A program made the position numbers and the translations under genes. This document shows positions 35,101 to 45,502 of a stretch of 64,000 bases of DNA, one piece after another. A model generated the notes under the pieces. The model did not search any database. It had not been told where the DNA came from and worked only from the letters and a program-made list of their open reading frames with translations. Source of the stretch: Anaeramoeba flamelloides (taxonomy: Eukaryota; Metamonada; Anaeramoebidae); the NCBI GenBank assembly GCA_027625915.1, contig JANTQA010000023.1, forward strand, positions 16,740,001 through 16,804,000. Reading direction: 5' to 3'. How positions within the stretch are numbered: position 1 is the first letter of the stretch; every line of letters begins with the position of its first letter.

Positions 35101-38100
35101 ATACAATTGCTGCTTTAGCATTTCGGTAATACATTTTTGTTATTGATTCAAATTTTTCTTGTCCTGCAGTATCCTTTTTAAAGATAATATTAATTTCAAA
35201 TATAATAAAATATAATTTTTTATAATTTAAAAGATATTTAGTTGATTTTTTTAATTATAAATATTTTTTGTTAATAACAAAATTAAATAAAAAGAATTTT
35301 TAATAATTTTCTGGAAATATTTTTTTGTTTAAACTGTTTAAATATTTTTATGGATTGTTTTATATTTGATTGAATAATTTATTTGATAATCTATATTCGG
35401 TTGGAGTTAATGGGTATTTTCAGAAATTTTCATCAATGAAAGGTTCAATTTTTTTGCTTGGTAATGAATAAAGTAAACATTTTGATTCCAAAAAACAAAA
35501 TAATTTAAACAGAATTATTGGGATTAATTATAGATTTATGAGATTGCTTTTTTTCACAATCTGGACTGGTATTTTGAAATTATTTAATCGTTTTTTTAAT
35601 GGGTTTTTTTTTTATTTATTTTTTTTTTTATTTTGTAAATTTCGGTGACAAATACAAAAGAAAAATAGTTTATTATTCAACAAAACATTTTTTTTTTTTT
35701 ATTAATAATAAAAAAATAAAAAGAAATTAAAGAAAGCGTCATCATAGATTCGTCTTTAATTAAAGTGTGTTGTAATTGAAAGGAAACCATATCCGTGCTC
35801 TATTGGTTCAAAGGTGTCTAAAAAACTCGTTATAAATATTATTGAATCAATATATTATGAGATTTTTTTTTAATAATCACAAATAAAAATTGTAATTTTG
35901 GATATTTTTTTTTTTTAATTATTTTTCCGAATCAAAAGATTGAAACCCCAAATAATAGTATTCAAGGCCTGAAAATTTAATATTTAGAACTTCCAAAAGA
36001 AACCATTTTTTTTTTTACATTTTTTAATTTCAAGATTTATTCAATAATTATGAACAAAAAAGCAACATAAATAATGGTTACTTTCGTTTCTTTTCTCGGA
36101 AGTTTGTTGTATTTCCAATTTATTTCCAATGTGTGAAAATAATTTTTAAAAATAATCTTTTTGGTTAATATTTAATTTTTTAGCTACCAATCTACATTTC
36201 TAGACAAATTTAAAAAAAATTATTTTTTTTTGAAAGCAAAGCTTAACAAAATGATAAAAAATAAATCAATTTTCTAGGAATATTTATATTGGTTATTTCT
36301 TGAAAAAAGATTTTTCTTAAATAATACTCTACTGGTTTTGAGTATTATTGAATTTTTCTATTTTTTTGTTTTTTCATTAAACTGTTTGAGTTGTTTGGAA
36401 AAGTCTCTAAATATTAAAAAAAAAAAAAAAAAAAGGGGGGGGAGACAGAGGAATAAAAGAAATGTCAATTTTTTCTGGATCTAAACTAAAATTCAAAATT
36501 TTCCACACAGTTAAAAAGGTCCAAACAATCACAATAATATAATTTCATTCAAATTGGAAATAATTTTGATTTTTTTAAAAATATGAAAATTATTTTTTCA
36601 TCTTTTAAGTTTTTGTTTTCATTTTACTTTTTTGAATTACGTAACTTGTTTCGTTTGATCGATAATTTTTTGAACGGTTGATATTATGTTAAAGTACAAA
36701 TTAAAGTATTTAAAGAAAGTAACCCCAGACCAACCATTTTTTTCCGTTTATCCTTTCAATTTTGGGTGAATTTGTATCCAATTTTCAAGACCACAAAAGC
36801 AAAGAGGTTCAGTAATTATTGTACTGAATTTATGATTGGTTTGGAATCCCAATTCGCAATTGGGATTCAAATACCTAAAACCGAAGAAAAAGAGGACACT
36901 AAGGAAGATTTGGAAACACAGTGTCTGTTAAAAAATATTAAAAAAAGCCGGTTGCTGATGTTGGTATTGAAGAAATATATGTGATGAAGACAAATCCATT
37001 CAAAAAACAATTTGGTCTTCCAGAGGGTTCAAATTTCTACAAGTGTTGGACATAAAGGTACTAAAATAAAAAAAATTAAAAAAATTTTGTTGAAAAAAAA
37101 AATAAAGCAAGATCGTCACTTGCTACTTTAAATTGGAACCATCGGAAGTTAAATAAAAAAAAAATTATAAGATTCACACAACACTTGTAAAAGAATTAAT
37201 GAACAGAATTCTTTTTACCAAGTTAACATATAATTTTTATCATTGAGCATCGTTTTTTTCTTTATCAATTTCTTCTTCCTTTTCTTTTTTTTGCGTTTTG
37301 TGGTCCCAATTAGTACTTGGAATTCCAAACCAATCATAACTTCAGTACGATAATTGCTGAACCTCTTTGCTTTTGTGGTCTTTAATACAAAAAAAAATTC
37401 TTCAAAAGCAAACAATAAAAAATGTCGGTACATCCATACCGATTTAAATACTTTAATTCCCCCTTTAAAGTTGAGTTGTCCAAAATAGAAGAACTCAAAT
37501 AAAATTGGTAGGTAGTATCTAACCATTTGATCGATCAATATTCCTAATTGAATTTAAACAAATTTACCAATTCATTTTTTTTGTTTTGCTCTCTCCAAAA
37601 TTTTCAACACACTCTTAATTTATTTGTATTGATAATTATTTATTTTTTGTTTTTTGAGTATTGTAATTTATAAACAAGTGTTAACATTCCAATTAGTGAA
37701 TGGTTCTAATTTAGTATTTCTTCTTGAATTGATTAAATAAGATTTTTTTTTTAAAAAATCGAATTTTGGTGTGTTAAAAATATTGAATTGGAGTTTAATT
37801 TAACCAGTTATTAATTTTTTAAAACAATGGTATTTTAAATCTATTGTAAGTTAATGCTTGTCATTTGTTTTGAGAATTTAAAAGGGTTGAGAAAATAACT
37901 TTTTAAAAATGTTGTAATTTAGAAAAAGTTAATTTTTTAGTTGAGAGTGATTACTTTTAAAACTTTTATTAAGAATTCTAAATTTCGTCCAGCTTTAATG
38001 ATATCAAAATGAATGAAAAAACTTTTAAGAATTTTTTTTATAATTATTTTTTTTCCTTAAATATCCTCACCACCCAAACGAAAAAAAACTCACACAATTT

Positions 38101-40317
38101 TGCCCATTGTTTCAGAAATGAGTAAAATATGATTTTCTTTCTGGGTGATTTAAACTATGCCTATCAAGAAAAATATATTACTTAGTTTCTCAAATTCATT
38201 CAAATAACGAAAGATATTTTTCAACTTTGAAGTCTGAATATTGATGACTAAACCTTTAAATTTGACTAGAAATGTTGTTTTTTTTCAAAAATTCTTGGGT
38301 TTTTTGCCGAAACAAATATCATTTTTAATTGATAAGATCAATAAATAGCACTATTTTATAAATCGGATTTTTAGAGACATTTGAACTATTGTATACTTGT
38401 ATTATTTGCCTTTAATTTGACAGGGTTTTTATTGCCGACAAGCCTCTCGTTATTTGCCTTAGAAACAATCAACAATTTATTATTGAATGTTATTTACCAT
38501 TTGGAAAAAAAGTTCAACAAGGGTTTTAATTGGTAAGCATTGCCAAATATGAAAAACCAAGCCAATTAAAAGAAGAAACAAATTAACGAATAATTGGTTA
38601 TTTTATTATAAATCAAATCAACAAAAATAATTTAAATCCTTTTTATTGAGAATAAGATTTGTTACTTTTCAGAAATCTCAAAAATAATCAATTTTTTCAA
38701 CAAATTTTTAATAGCAGATCAATCAAAGAAAAAGCCTGACCAAAAGATACTGATAATTGCAAAATAAAAAGATTAAAATTTTTATTCAGCTTTCCAAAAA
38801 AAAACACACCTGTCAAGAATTAATATAAAATCATCAAAGTTCCCAATTCTAAATAAGGCAAATGAATAATTTAAGCTTCTTTTCAGAATTAAAATTTTGA
38901 AATTTTACGTGATTTATAAAATCTTTTTTTGGAAAGCTGAATGGAAATTTTATTCCATTTATTTTTCCACAAATAGTAGTATTACAAAGCATGCAGTTGT
39001 GTTTAATCCTCCATTTCGTCTTTAATCATTTATTTTTTCTTTTATTAATTGATTTTATTTTTCATTTCCAGTTTCTATTAATGTTTCCAATTAAAAATTG
39101 TGTTTTACTTTTTTTCTCAGACAGCCATACAAATTTAAATTTTTGTCTTTGGGTATGAATTGAAATTGAATTCTCGTTCTTCAAAATTAATTATAAAATA
39201 AACAAGCCAATTTCAATTTTCTATAAAAATTTTCATTGTGGGTTTAAAAGATGTAATTTAACCGTTATGGAAAAAAATTGAAACAAAGTTTTTCATTGTG
39301 AACCGTACTGAAAACTAAAAGTAAAATCAATTAAAAGAAGAAACTAATTAACTTCAAATAATAATCCAGTATATTATTTTCAATCAAACCAACAAACATA
39401 ATTTCAATCTCCTTGATTATTGAAAACTTTTGGAGTTGTTTTGGAGATCTCAAAAAATTTTTAATAATTGATCGATCAAAGAAAAACCCTTTCCCTAAAG
39501 GTAGTGTATTAAAAAAACTGTTATTGTGTTGAATACTTCATTTTGTCTTTATTTATTTATTTATTCTTTTATTAATTGATCTTGCTTTTCAGGTTCTATT
39601 AATGTTCCCAATGAAAAACCGTGTTGAACTTTTTTTCCTGTTTAACTTTTTTTCCACAATGGTAAGTTTCAAAACCAGAAAGGAATTGAATTTTTGAAAA
39701 AGCCAAATTTTCATTAAAATTTAAAGAGTGTAACAGAAACTTAGGACAATAGTAATGTATTTGAGATGTTGTTATTATGAGATTTTCAATAACAAAATAT
39801 TTTGTTTTTGAAAAAAACGAAAAAACAATGCTGTTTCACAAAGCCATTTGGCTATGGATCAGAAAAATCGTTTCAAATTCACTATCAAATCCAATTTTTG
39901 TTGTTAAAGATGACTTTAAAGAGACGTCTAATCACAAGGAGTTGGCTCACAACTTTAAAACTGACCTACCAACCAAAAAAAAAAGAATTTTTTTATGTTC
40001 TTTTGAAATATGCACAAAATATAATAACTTACCCATAACCCCATAAAAACCCTTTTTTCATCAATGTCAATGCCTTTTATTCCAAAGGCCATTCCAACAG
40101 TCTTTTTTATCAAACATTAGTTTAAGAAGAAATAAAAGAAAAAAAAGGAAATTTTGAGAAAAAAAAAAAAAAAAAAAAAAATCAAAAGTAAAATGAAATT
40201 TACAGCCTTTTGTGATTCAGAAAAACTGTCATTAACAAAACGATCAAATAAGCTACTTTTACCAACATACGCATTTCCAAGAAGGAGTACTTTGAGATCA
40301 ATTGTGGTTTCAGACAT
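32112..40317 (-). CDS. Rab24-like small GTPase (5 exons)
   Basis: Ras-superfamily GTPase of vesicle traffic; Rab24 relatives are tied to autophagy. Exons 40317-40204, 40101-40033, 35173-35095, 34965-34867, 32365-32112 give 204 aa in frame with GT-AG borders. Motifs: P-loop GNAYVGKSS, switch I Thr in ATVGMAF, WDTAGQE (junction of exons 2 and 3), TKSD as the guanine-specificity motif, ETSAK, and a C-terminal SGGCC prenylation signal. Rab24 features are the DLKVLLLGNAYVGK start, AKAAIVCYDIT and CKIYLTGTKSDL. Mammalian Rab24 has Ser where this protein has the catalytic Gln of DTAGQ, so hydrolysis may be more normal here. An acidic stretch (EEEGEEDSDYLDD) precedes the tail. Introns 2 (4,859 bp) and 4 (2,501 bp) are repeat-filled; introns 1 and 3 are 102 and 129 bp. 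Confidence 0.92.
32673..33840. repeat. Unrecognised two-ORF repeat, copy 1 (in Rab intron 4)
   Basis: Two remnant coding stretches face each other. The plus strand has LIWFKEPNYLFNIRQRKKY ending at 32948; the minus strand, about 33830-33376, has KQYEVLFIFGTQDLTRQI and then LFFNGTWKNVFFK. Both match the inverted copy at 52.4-53.4 kb, and the spacer between them also matches. The frames are broken. I recognise no family; it may be a decayed mobile element or a duplicated pair of host genes. Confidence 0.6.
35882..36230 (+). repeat. Interspersed repeat family E, copy 1
   Basis: Shares with the copies at 42.3-42.7 and 44.1-44.6 kb an AAAATAATAGTATTC-like block, an ATTTCAA.GATT block, and ACTACCAATCTACATTTC near the right end followed by AGACAAATTTAA. 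Lies in Rab intron 2. Confidence 0.5.
36482..37798. mobile_element. Long (1.3 kb) member of TIR family B with internal gene-like sequence
   Basis: Ends TAAACTAAAATTCAAAATTT at 36482 and its complement ending near 37798 match the 540 bp family B elements, as do the outer 210 bp on the left and about 330 bp on the right. Between ...TATGTTAAAG (about 36697) and TTGAGTTGTCCAAAATAGAAG (about 37469) is about 770 bp absent from the short copies. It holds a coding-like stretch and an internal 65 bp inverted repeat (36786-36850 versus 37318-37384). It may be the parent form from which the short ones arose by deletion, or a copy that gained sequence. Confidence 0.65.
36766..37060 (+). pseudogene. Gene fragment inside the long family B element
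   Basis: Plus-strand translation gives IFKTTKAKRFSNYCTEFMIG then IQIPKTEEKEDTKEDLETQC, and continues in a second frame from about 36950 with GIEEIYVMKTNPFKKQFGLP up to NFYKCWT and a stop. The composition is that of a real protein rather than A/T noise. The first part recurs inverted at 37384-37318 (KTTKAKRFSNYRTEVMIGLE). I do not recognise the family; a transposase or a captured host gene are both possible. Confidence 0.5.
38180..38450 (+). repeat. Interspersed repeat family E, copy 2 (right part)
   Basis: Aligns with 44460-44660: AACTTTG.AGTCTGAATATT, CAACCTTTAAATT, ATTGATAAGATCAATAAATA, then AATC.GATTTTT.GAGA. The first part also matches 42610-42690. Lies in Rab intron 2. Confidence 0.6.
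38540..39120 (+). repeat. Interspersed repeat family C, copy with nested MITE
   Basis: Blocks AATTAAAAGAAGAAACAAAT, TTTTTCAACAAATTTTTAAT, GATCAATCAAAGAAAAAGCC, then after the MITE TTAATCCTCCATTTCGTCTT and TCTATTAATGTTTCCAA. The MITE at 38774-38951 splits it, so the MITE is the younger insertion. Confidence 0.65.
38774..38951 (+). mobile_element. ~178 bp MITE, copy 2, nested in a family C repeat
   Basis: Inverted ends AAAATTTTTATTCAGCTTTC and GGAAAGCTGAATGGAAATTT. The interior is the reverse complement of the copy at 15488-15664 with few differences. No coding capacity. Confidence 0.8.
39310..39660 (+). repeat. Interspersed repeat family C, further copy in Rab intron 2
   Basis: AATTAAAAGAAGAAACTAAT, ATTATTTTCAATCAAACCAA, GATCGATCAAAGAAAAACCC, ACTGTTATTGTGTTGAATAC, and an end block GGTTCTATTAATGTTCCCAA. 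The end block resembles in inverted form the left end of the 54.4 kb copy (GGGAACCTTAATAGAATC), suggesting terminal inverted repeats. Confidence 0.6.
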
Positions 40318-41689
40318 AACAAAAATCAAAAATAAAATAGTCAAAATGTAGAATTCAAAAAAAATAAATAGAATTACTAATTCATTACATAATGCCTATT
40401 TTTTACGTATATCAAAAAAAAACACTTTGTTGTGTTTAAAAACAAACGAAAATGCATCTTATCAAGCTTTTCAATTTTGTAAATGGTTTTTTTAAAAAGA
40501 ATTTTTGAATCGTAGAACATTTCATATTTCCTTTTTATTTGTGTTTAGGGATATTTTGAAAGGGGAAGCTATTGTTCTTGTCTTTGTAAAAAGCAACAAG
40601 AAAAAGTTTATTTTCAGTGACATTTATTTTTATGGTTGTGAAAAATATACTTATTTCAACATCACAAACCCCTGTTTCAAAAATCCAAACTCAAGATGAT
40701 TTTTTCTTGTTCTAATTCAACACATAAGTTAGTAACCAATTTTGTATATTCTTCCTAAACAATTTTGAAGGTTAACACATTGATATTTTGAGAAAACAAG
40801 ACATTATGAATTGAATTTGTTGAAAATTTTTCTGTTTTTATATTGTTTTTGAAGGGTTTTTTGTTTTTTTCAGTAACCCATTAACTTTTAATAAAAAAAA
40901 AAAAAATTTAGAAAATTTAATAGCAAATTTAAAAAAATTTACTGTATCTTGAAATTGAAAAACCAAGTAATAATCTGATTACTCAAAGATCTATATTCCT
41001 TTTCATGTTATTTTGAGAAATAAATTTTTGTTTTTAAAATTATGTCCCATTGTTCCTTCTTTAGGAAAGCCCAAAATCCAACAATTTTCAAATTAATTAC
41101 GAAAAGAATTATTTTTTTCAAGAAAAATGGTATCTTATTGACTGTGAAGAAAGTAAACAAAATATACTTTAAGAATAAAACATATAAGTTATACAAGAAC
41201 TCATTATACAAAAAAAAATTTTCAAGAATAATTAAAAAAATGAAAATAATATGTTTTTTTTATTCAAATAACAATTTGAAATCATTTTTTTCATTCTATT
41301 AAATAAAAAAATATGATAAAAAAAATCAAATCAAAGAATTGAAAATTCTTCCGAAAAACTTTTTTAAAACCATTTATAATTCAAGGTATAACCTAAAGAA
41401 ATACTTTTTAATTTGGTTGCTTGTAATAAATAATTGTTAATGCAATCTTAATTTATTTAGTGGATGAGTTATAACTCTAGAAATTAATGTAGCAATATTT
41501 TTTTTTAATATTTCTCAGTTTATAAAATATTTTCAAAAAATTAAAACTAAAACAAATTAATAATTCTAAAAAAAAATATTTATAAATTTTATCATTTAAC
41601 TTATTTAAATATTAGCAGTTAATTTTTGGAATCTGAATATTTGAAATAAAATATTACATAATCTTTTAAATTTCATAAGGAATTTCTTT

Positions 41690-42080
41690 AAAGATGTTTG
41701 AATAAAATAAACGATCATTTTTTTTGATCTTATACGATTCAATATTTGATTTATTTTTAATTTTGTATTTGTAAAATGAGTTTAACTTCCAAGCTATTTG
41801 TTCATATATGCTCTTAGAAATTACTAAAAGTAAGATTTCTTCAAAATAAAAATTTATTGGCAAAATTCTTTGTTTTTTGTTTTGATCCAAAAATACAAAC
41901 AAAAAGGATCCAGATCTTTGGACTGGAAATTTAATTGGTTAAAAATGAAAATCGTTTAAAAATGATAACTCATTTCATAAAATTTGATAATTTGGTTTGC
42001 AAATCTAGTTTAACTGTTTTGTTGTGAAAATAAATATTCTATTATCTTTTGTGAAAAAAGATTTTTGAGTTATTAATCTC
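41690..42080 (+). repeat. Interspersed repeat family F, copy 2
   Basis: Direct-orientation copy of 20850-21220, sharing GATCATTTTTTTTGATCTTA-like sequence, TTAGAAATTACTAAAAGT, TTCTTCAAAATAAAAATT and GGATCCAGATCTTTGGACTG, and ending ATCTTTTGTGAAAAAAGATT. Confidence 0.6.
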
Positions 42081-42261
42081 TAAATAATAAAAAATATTAA
42101 TTTCATTAAAGATTTTATTATCAGAATGTTTTTATCTATAATTAAAGTACGTATTAATTAACATGAATGGTACTAATATATTTACTTTCAAATCATTCGA
42201 AAAAATACACTGTGGTTATTATTAGTTATTAAAGTATTATATTTTTCGCTAATGATGTAAA

Positions 42262-42690
42262 TTAAAAACTGTAATTTTGACATTTTTTTTTTTTTTTTAA
42301 TTCCTTTTCCAAATCTTTGAAATAGAAAACCAAAATAATTGTCTTTGAAGTGTTGAAAGTTTAATAGTGATGATCCCCATATATTAATTTTTTTTACTTT
42401 TTTTTATGAGGGAATTAATTCAATAACCATCGATATAACGCCTTAAGATTTGTTAGTGTATTTCTTTTTTATGAAATTGGTTGTATTTGAAATTAAATAC
42501 ATATGTATATTGATGAAATTATATATAAAAATAATCTATTTGTTAATTATTAATTTGTTTAAAATAATTTGATTGGAATTTCAACAAATCTGTATTTCCA
42601 GACAAATTTAAGATAGATATTTTTCAACTTTGAAGTCTGAAGATTGGTGGGTTGTGCTTTAAAATTATCCAGAAATACAGATTTTTATAA
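42262..42690 (+). repeat. Interspersed repeat family E, copy 3, with terminal hairpin
   Basis: Aligns with the copies at 35.9 and 44.1 kb. Its right end forms an inverted pair AATCTGTATTTCCAGACAAA (from 42587) and ...CCAGAAATACAGATT (to about 42678). Equivalent CTACATTTC/GAAATGTAG pairs flank the same segment in the other copies. Confidence 0.55.
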
Positions 42691-43221
42691 AAAATTTATT
42701 TATCTATTTCTATACAAAGATCAAATTTATTGATGAGGAATATGAAAGGTACTAATCTACGCATCCACTTTATAGACGCATTTAAGATAGGGGTGCTAAT
42801 ATCAACCAAAGTTAAATGGTAACTTGCTTTATTTTTGGGTTTTCATCTACGATGCCAAGTATCTTAAAAAACTTATTCTTTTCAATTGTTTTTTTTTTCT
42901 TTCATTCTCTCTTTTTGTGATTCTTGGGTGACTTCACTTGTTTGTAATTTTTCAACAAAAAAAAAAAAATTAATAACTATTTAAAATATGTTTTCTTGTG
43001 GATTCCAGGTGTTGGGTGTTGCGACAAAAGGTATTTCGCAATTAACAATGGAAATGAGTGATTTTAAGAAGAATGTACTTGATCTTGTATAGATTTCAAA
43101 TGTAAGGGGTTAACCTCGCATTGGATTTTTCTATAATCCAAGTATGTTGTAATTAGATGTAAATCATATTCGTGCTACATGGTTCACATGGTTCGTATGG
43201 TTCTAAAAAATTTATTATAAC

Positions 43222-43772
43222 TAAACCAATATTAAAAATTTTGTACACGGCTAAAATGTTCCAAAAAAACATCATAATATACTTTCATTCAAATTGGAAA
43301 TATTTTTAATTTTTGTAAAATATGAAAATCATTTTTTCATCTTTTGGTTTTTGTTGTTGTTTTTATTTCATTTTTTGAATTATGTAACTTGTTTCGTTTG
43401 ATCGATAATTTTTTTCAACGATTGATATTATGTTAAAGTTGAATTATTCCAAATAGAAGAACTCAAATAAAATCAGTTGATGGTATCTAAAACTTTGATT
43501 GATCAATATTCCTAATAGAATTTAAACAAATTTACCAATCTATTTTTTTCTTTTGCCCTCTTCCGTTTTTAACACGCCCTGGATTTATTTGTACGGGTAA
43601 TTATTTATTTTTTGTTTTGTGAGTGTTGCAATTTATAAAAATGTGTTAGCATTTCAATTAGATAATGGTTCTAATTTAGTATTTCTTCCTGAATTTATTA
43701 AATAAGATTTTTTTTTCACAAATCGGATTTTTTTATGTTAAAAATTTTGAATTGAGGTGTATAATTGAACAA
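43222..43772 (+). mobile_element. ~550 bp TIR element, family B
   Basis: Ends TAAACCAATATTAAAAATTT and its complement near 43772. The interior runs in the same orientation as 36482-37798 but joins ...TATGTTAAAG directly to TTGAATTATTCCAAATAGAA, so it lacks the 770 bp insert of the long copy. Non-autonomous. Confidence 0.75.
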
Positions 43773-44099
43773 TAAATTGTCAATATTTTACTAATTATCA
43801 TAGTTAACAATAGTTTTTTTTTTTTTTTTAAATTATTGGGTAGAGGTGATTCAACAAAATTACCTCATGTTTACCTGAAACTCTAAAATTATATTTAGGA
43901 TTTTTTATCCTAACTGTAATGGGGGTAGGATTACAGTTCAAAGAATATCTTTTCTTTAAAAAATGAAAAGAATAAATTATTTCTAAACAAAGGCAAGAAA
44001 AAGAGAAAGAAAAGTATGAAATGAAAGAGTCGAAAAATAATAGAAAATTGAAAAAACTTCAGTTAAAAGTTTTTTTTTGTGCCCCAAGTGTTGAATGGG

Positions 44100-44660
44100 C
44101 TTGTGGTTGTTTCCTTTTATGTCATTTTTTTTTAATTTTAGTTTTAATTTCTTTTGCCAATATCAAAATAGAAACTCAAAACAATAGTATTCCAGAGTTT
44201 AATAATTCATATCTAGAACATCCAAAAGTAACTATTTTTTTTAATTTTTAATTTCAAAGATTAAATCAATAAATATCAACATAAACTCCAAAGTTTGATT
44301 GGTTTTGTTTCTTTTTAATAAATCTAATTGTGATATCAATATATTTTTTACATTTCCAAAATAATTTTTCAAAAAACCTATTTTGTAAATATATGGTATT
44401 TTTTAGCAAAAAATGAATTTTTTAACTACTAATCTACATTTCGCCACAAATTCAAGAAAGGTTTTTTGTAACTTTGGGATCTGAATATTTATAATTCAAC
44501 CTTTAAATTGTTGAGAAATATAGTTTTTTATCTGAAATTCTTTGAGTTTTTTTACTAATACAAGAGATCTTTTTTCATTGATAAGATCAATAAATAGTAC
44601 TACTTAACCAATCAGATTTTTTGGAGATACTTAAACCACGGTCCACTAATATAGTTTGCA
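44100..44660 (+). repeat. Interspersed repeat family E, copy 4
   Basis: Most complete member, joining the left blocks seen at 35.9 kb (ACAATAGTATTCCAGAG, ACATCCAAAAGTAAC) to the right blocks seen at 38.2 kb (GATCTGAATATTTATAATTC, TTGATAAGATCAATAAATAG). The 76-codon plus-strand frame at its left is not a gene. Confidence 0.55.
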
Positions 44661-45502
44661 CCCAATAACAACTTACTTGAATCTTAGGCTTCTACTTGGA
44701 AGACTCTAATCCCTTAAATGTGTAAAAAACTCATTTCCTTTTCCATTATTCTTTTGAAATGTGTCAAGTACAGACTTGTAAAGAAAAAGAATGTAATTTC
44801 TTTGTTCCTTTTAACTGTAAATATTTGATGAACGAAGAAACGAAATAAAAAGAATTTTTCAAAATTGATAAAAAAAAGATTGTCAAATCGATATTTTATC
44901 CTGATAATTCTTAAAAGCCAAAAGTACCTAAACAATAATAAAGTCCTAAAGAGATCAAAAAATAACCTTTTACTTCATTTTAATCAAGAATATCTTAAAT
45001 TAATCTTTCTTCAAAGAAAATGCTCTGATCCAAAAAATTGTGTCTTATTTAATTTAGAAATATTTAGTTTTTTTTCCTGTAACCACTTCCAATTTTTATA
45101 ATCCGGTTAAATACTCTTCAGAAACGAACAAAGTATTTATAACTTGAGTAGAATTTATTGAAAAATTAACAAGATCCTTCATAACTTGTAATTATTATTG
45201 ATTCAATTTAGAATTGGATTTCTTTTTTGAAAAACAGAAATAGTTTTTGTTTGTGAAGTGAAAGTAAATTAAGAGCACTTCCAAGAATGATCGAATTTCA
45301 ATTTCAACGAAATTTCTCAAGAGATTGAAAAATTTCTAAAAAAAAGGAAATGGAAACAAATCAAGACGGAGTTATGATACTTAACAAGAAATGTAATCAA
45401 TCTTGTCACCAATGGTTATTATTTTGTTTTCAATTTTTAAGAAATCATTTTTTTCAAAACTAATATTTCATTTAAAAAAAAAATTTTTTTTATTGAATAA
45501 TT

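Larger units (their letters stand above)
40318..45502. other. Repeat-rich region between the Rab and SPFH genes
   Basis: This is the shared upstream region of two divergently transcribed genes. It holds family F (41690-42080), family E (42262-42690 and 44100-44660) and a family B TIR element (43222-43772). No gene is recognised; the short frames on both strands lie in or between repeats. Confidence 0.55.

Noticed and set aside
44714-45101. Overlapping frames on both strands upstream of the SPFH gene
   Set aside because: Both are A/T-biased, without family or splice context; they cannot both be genes and neither has support.
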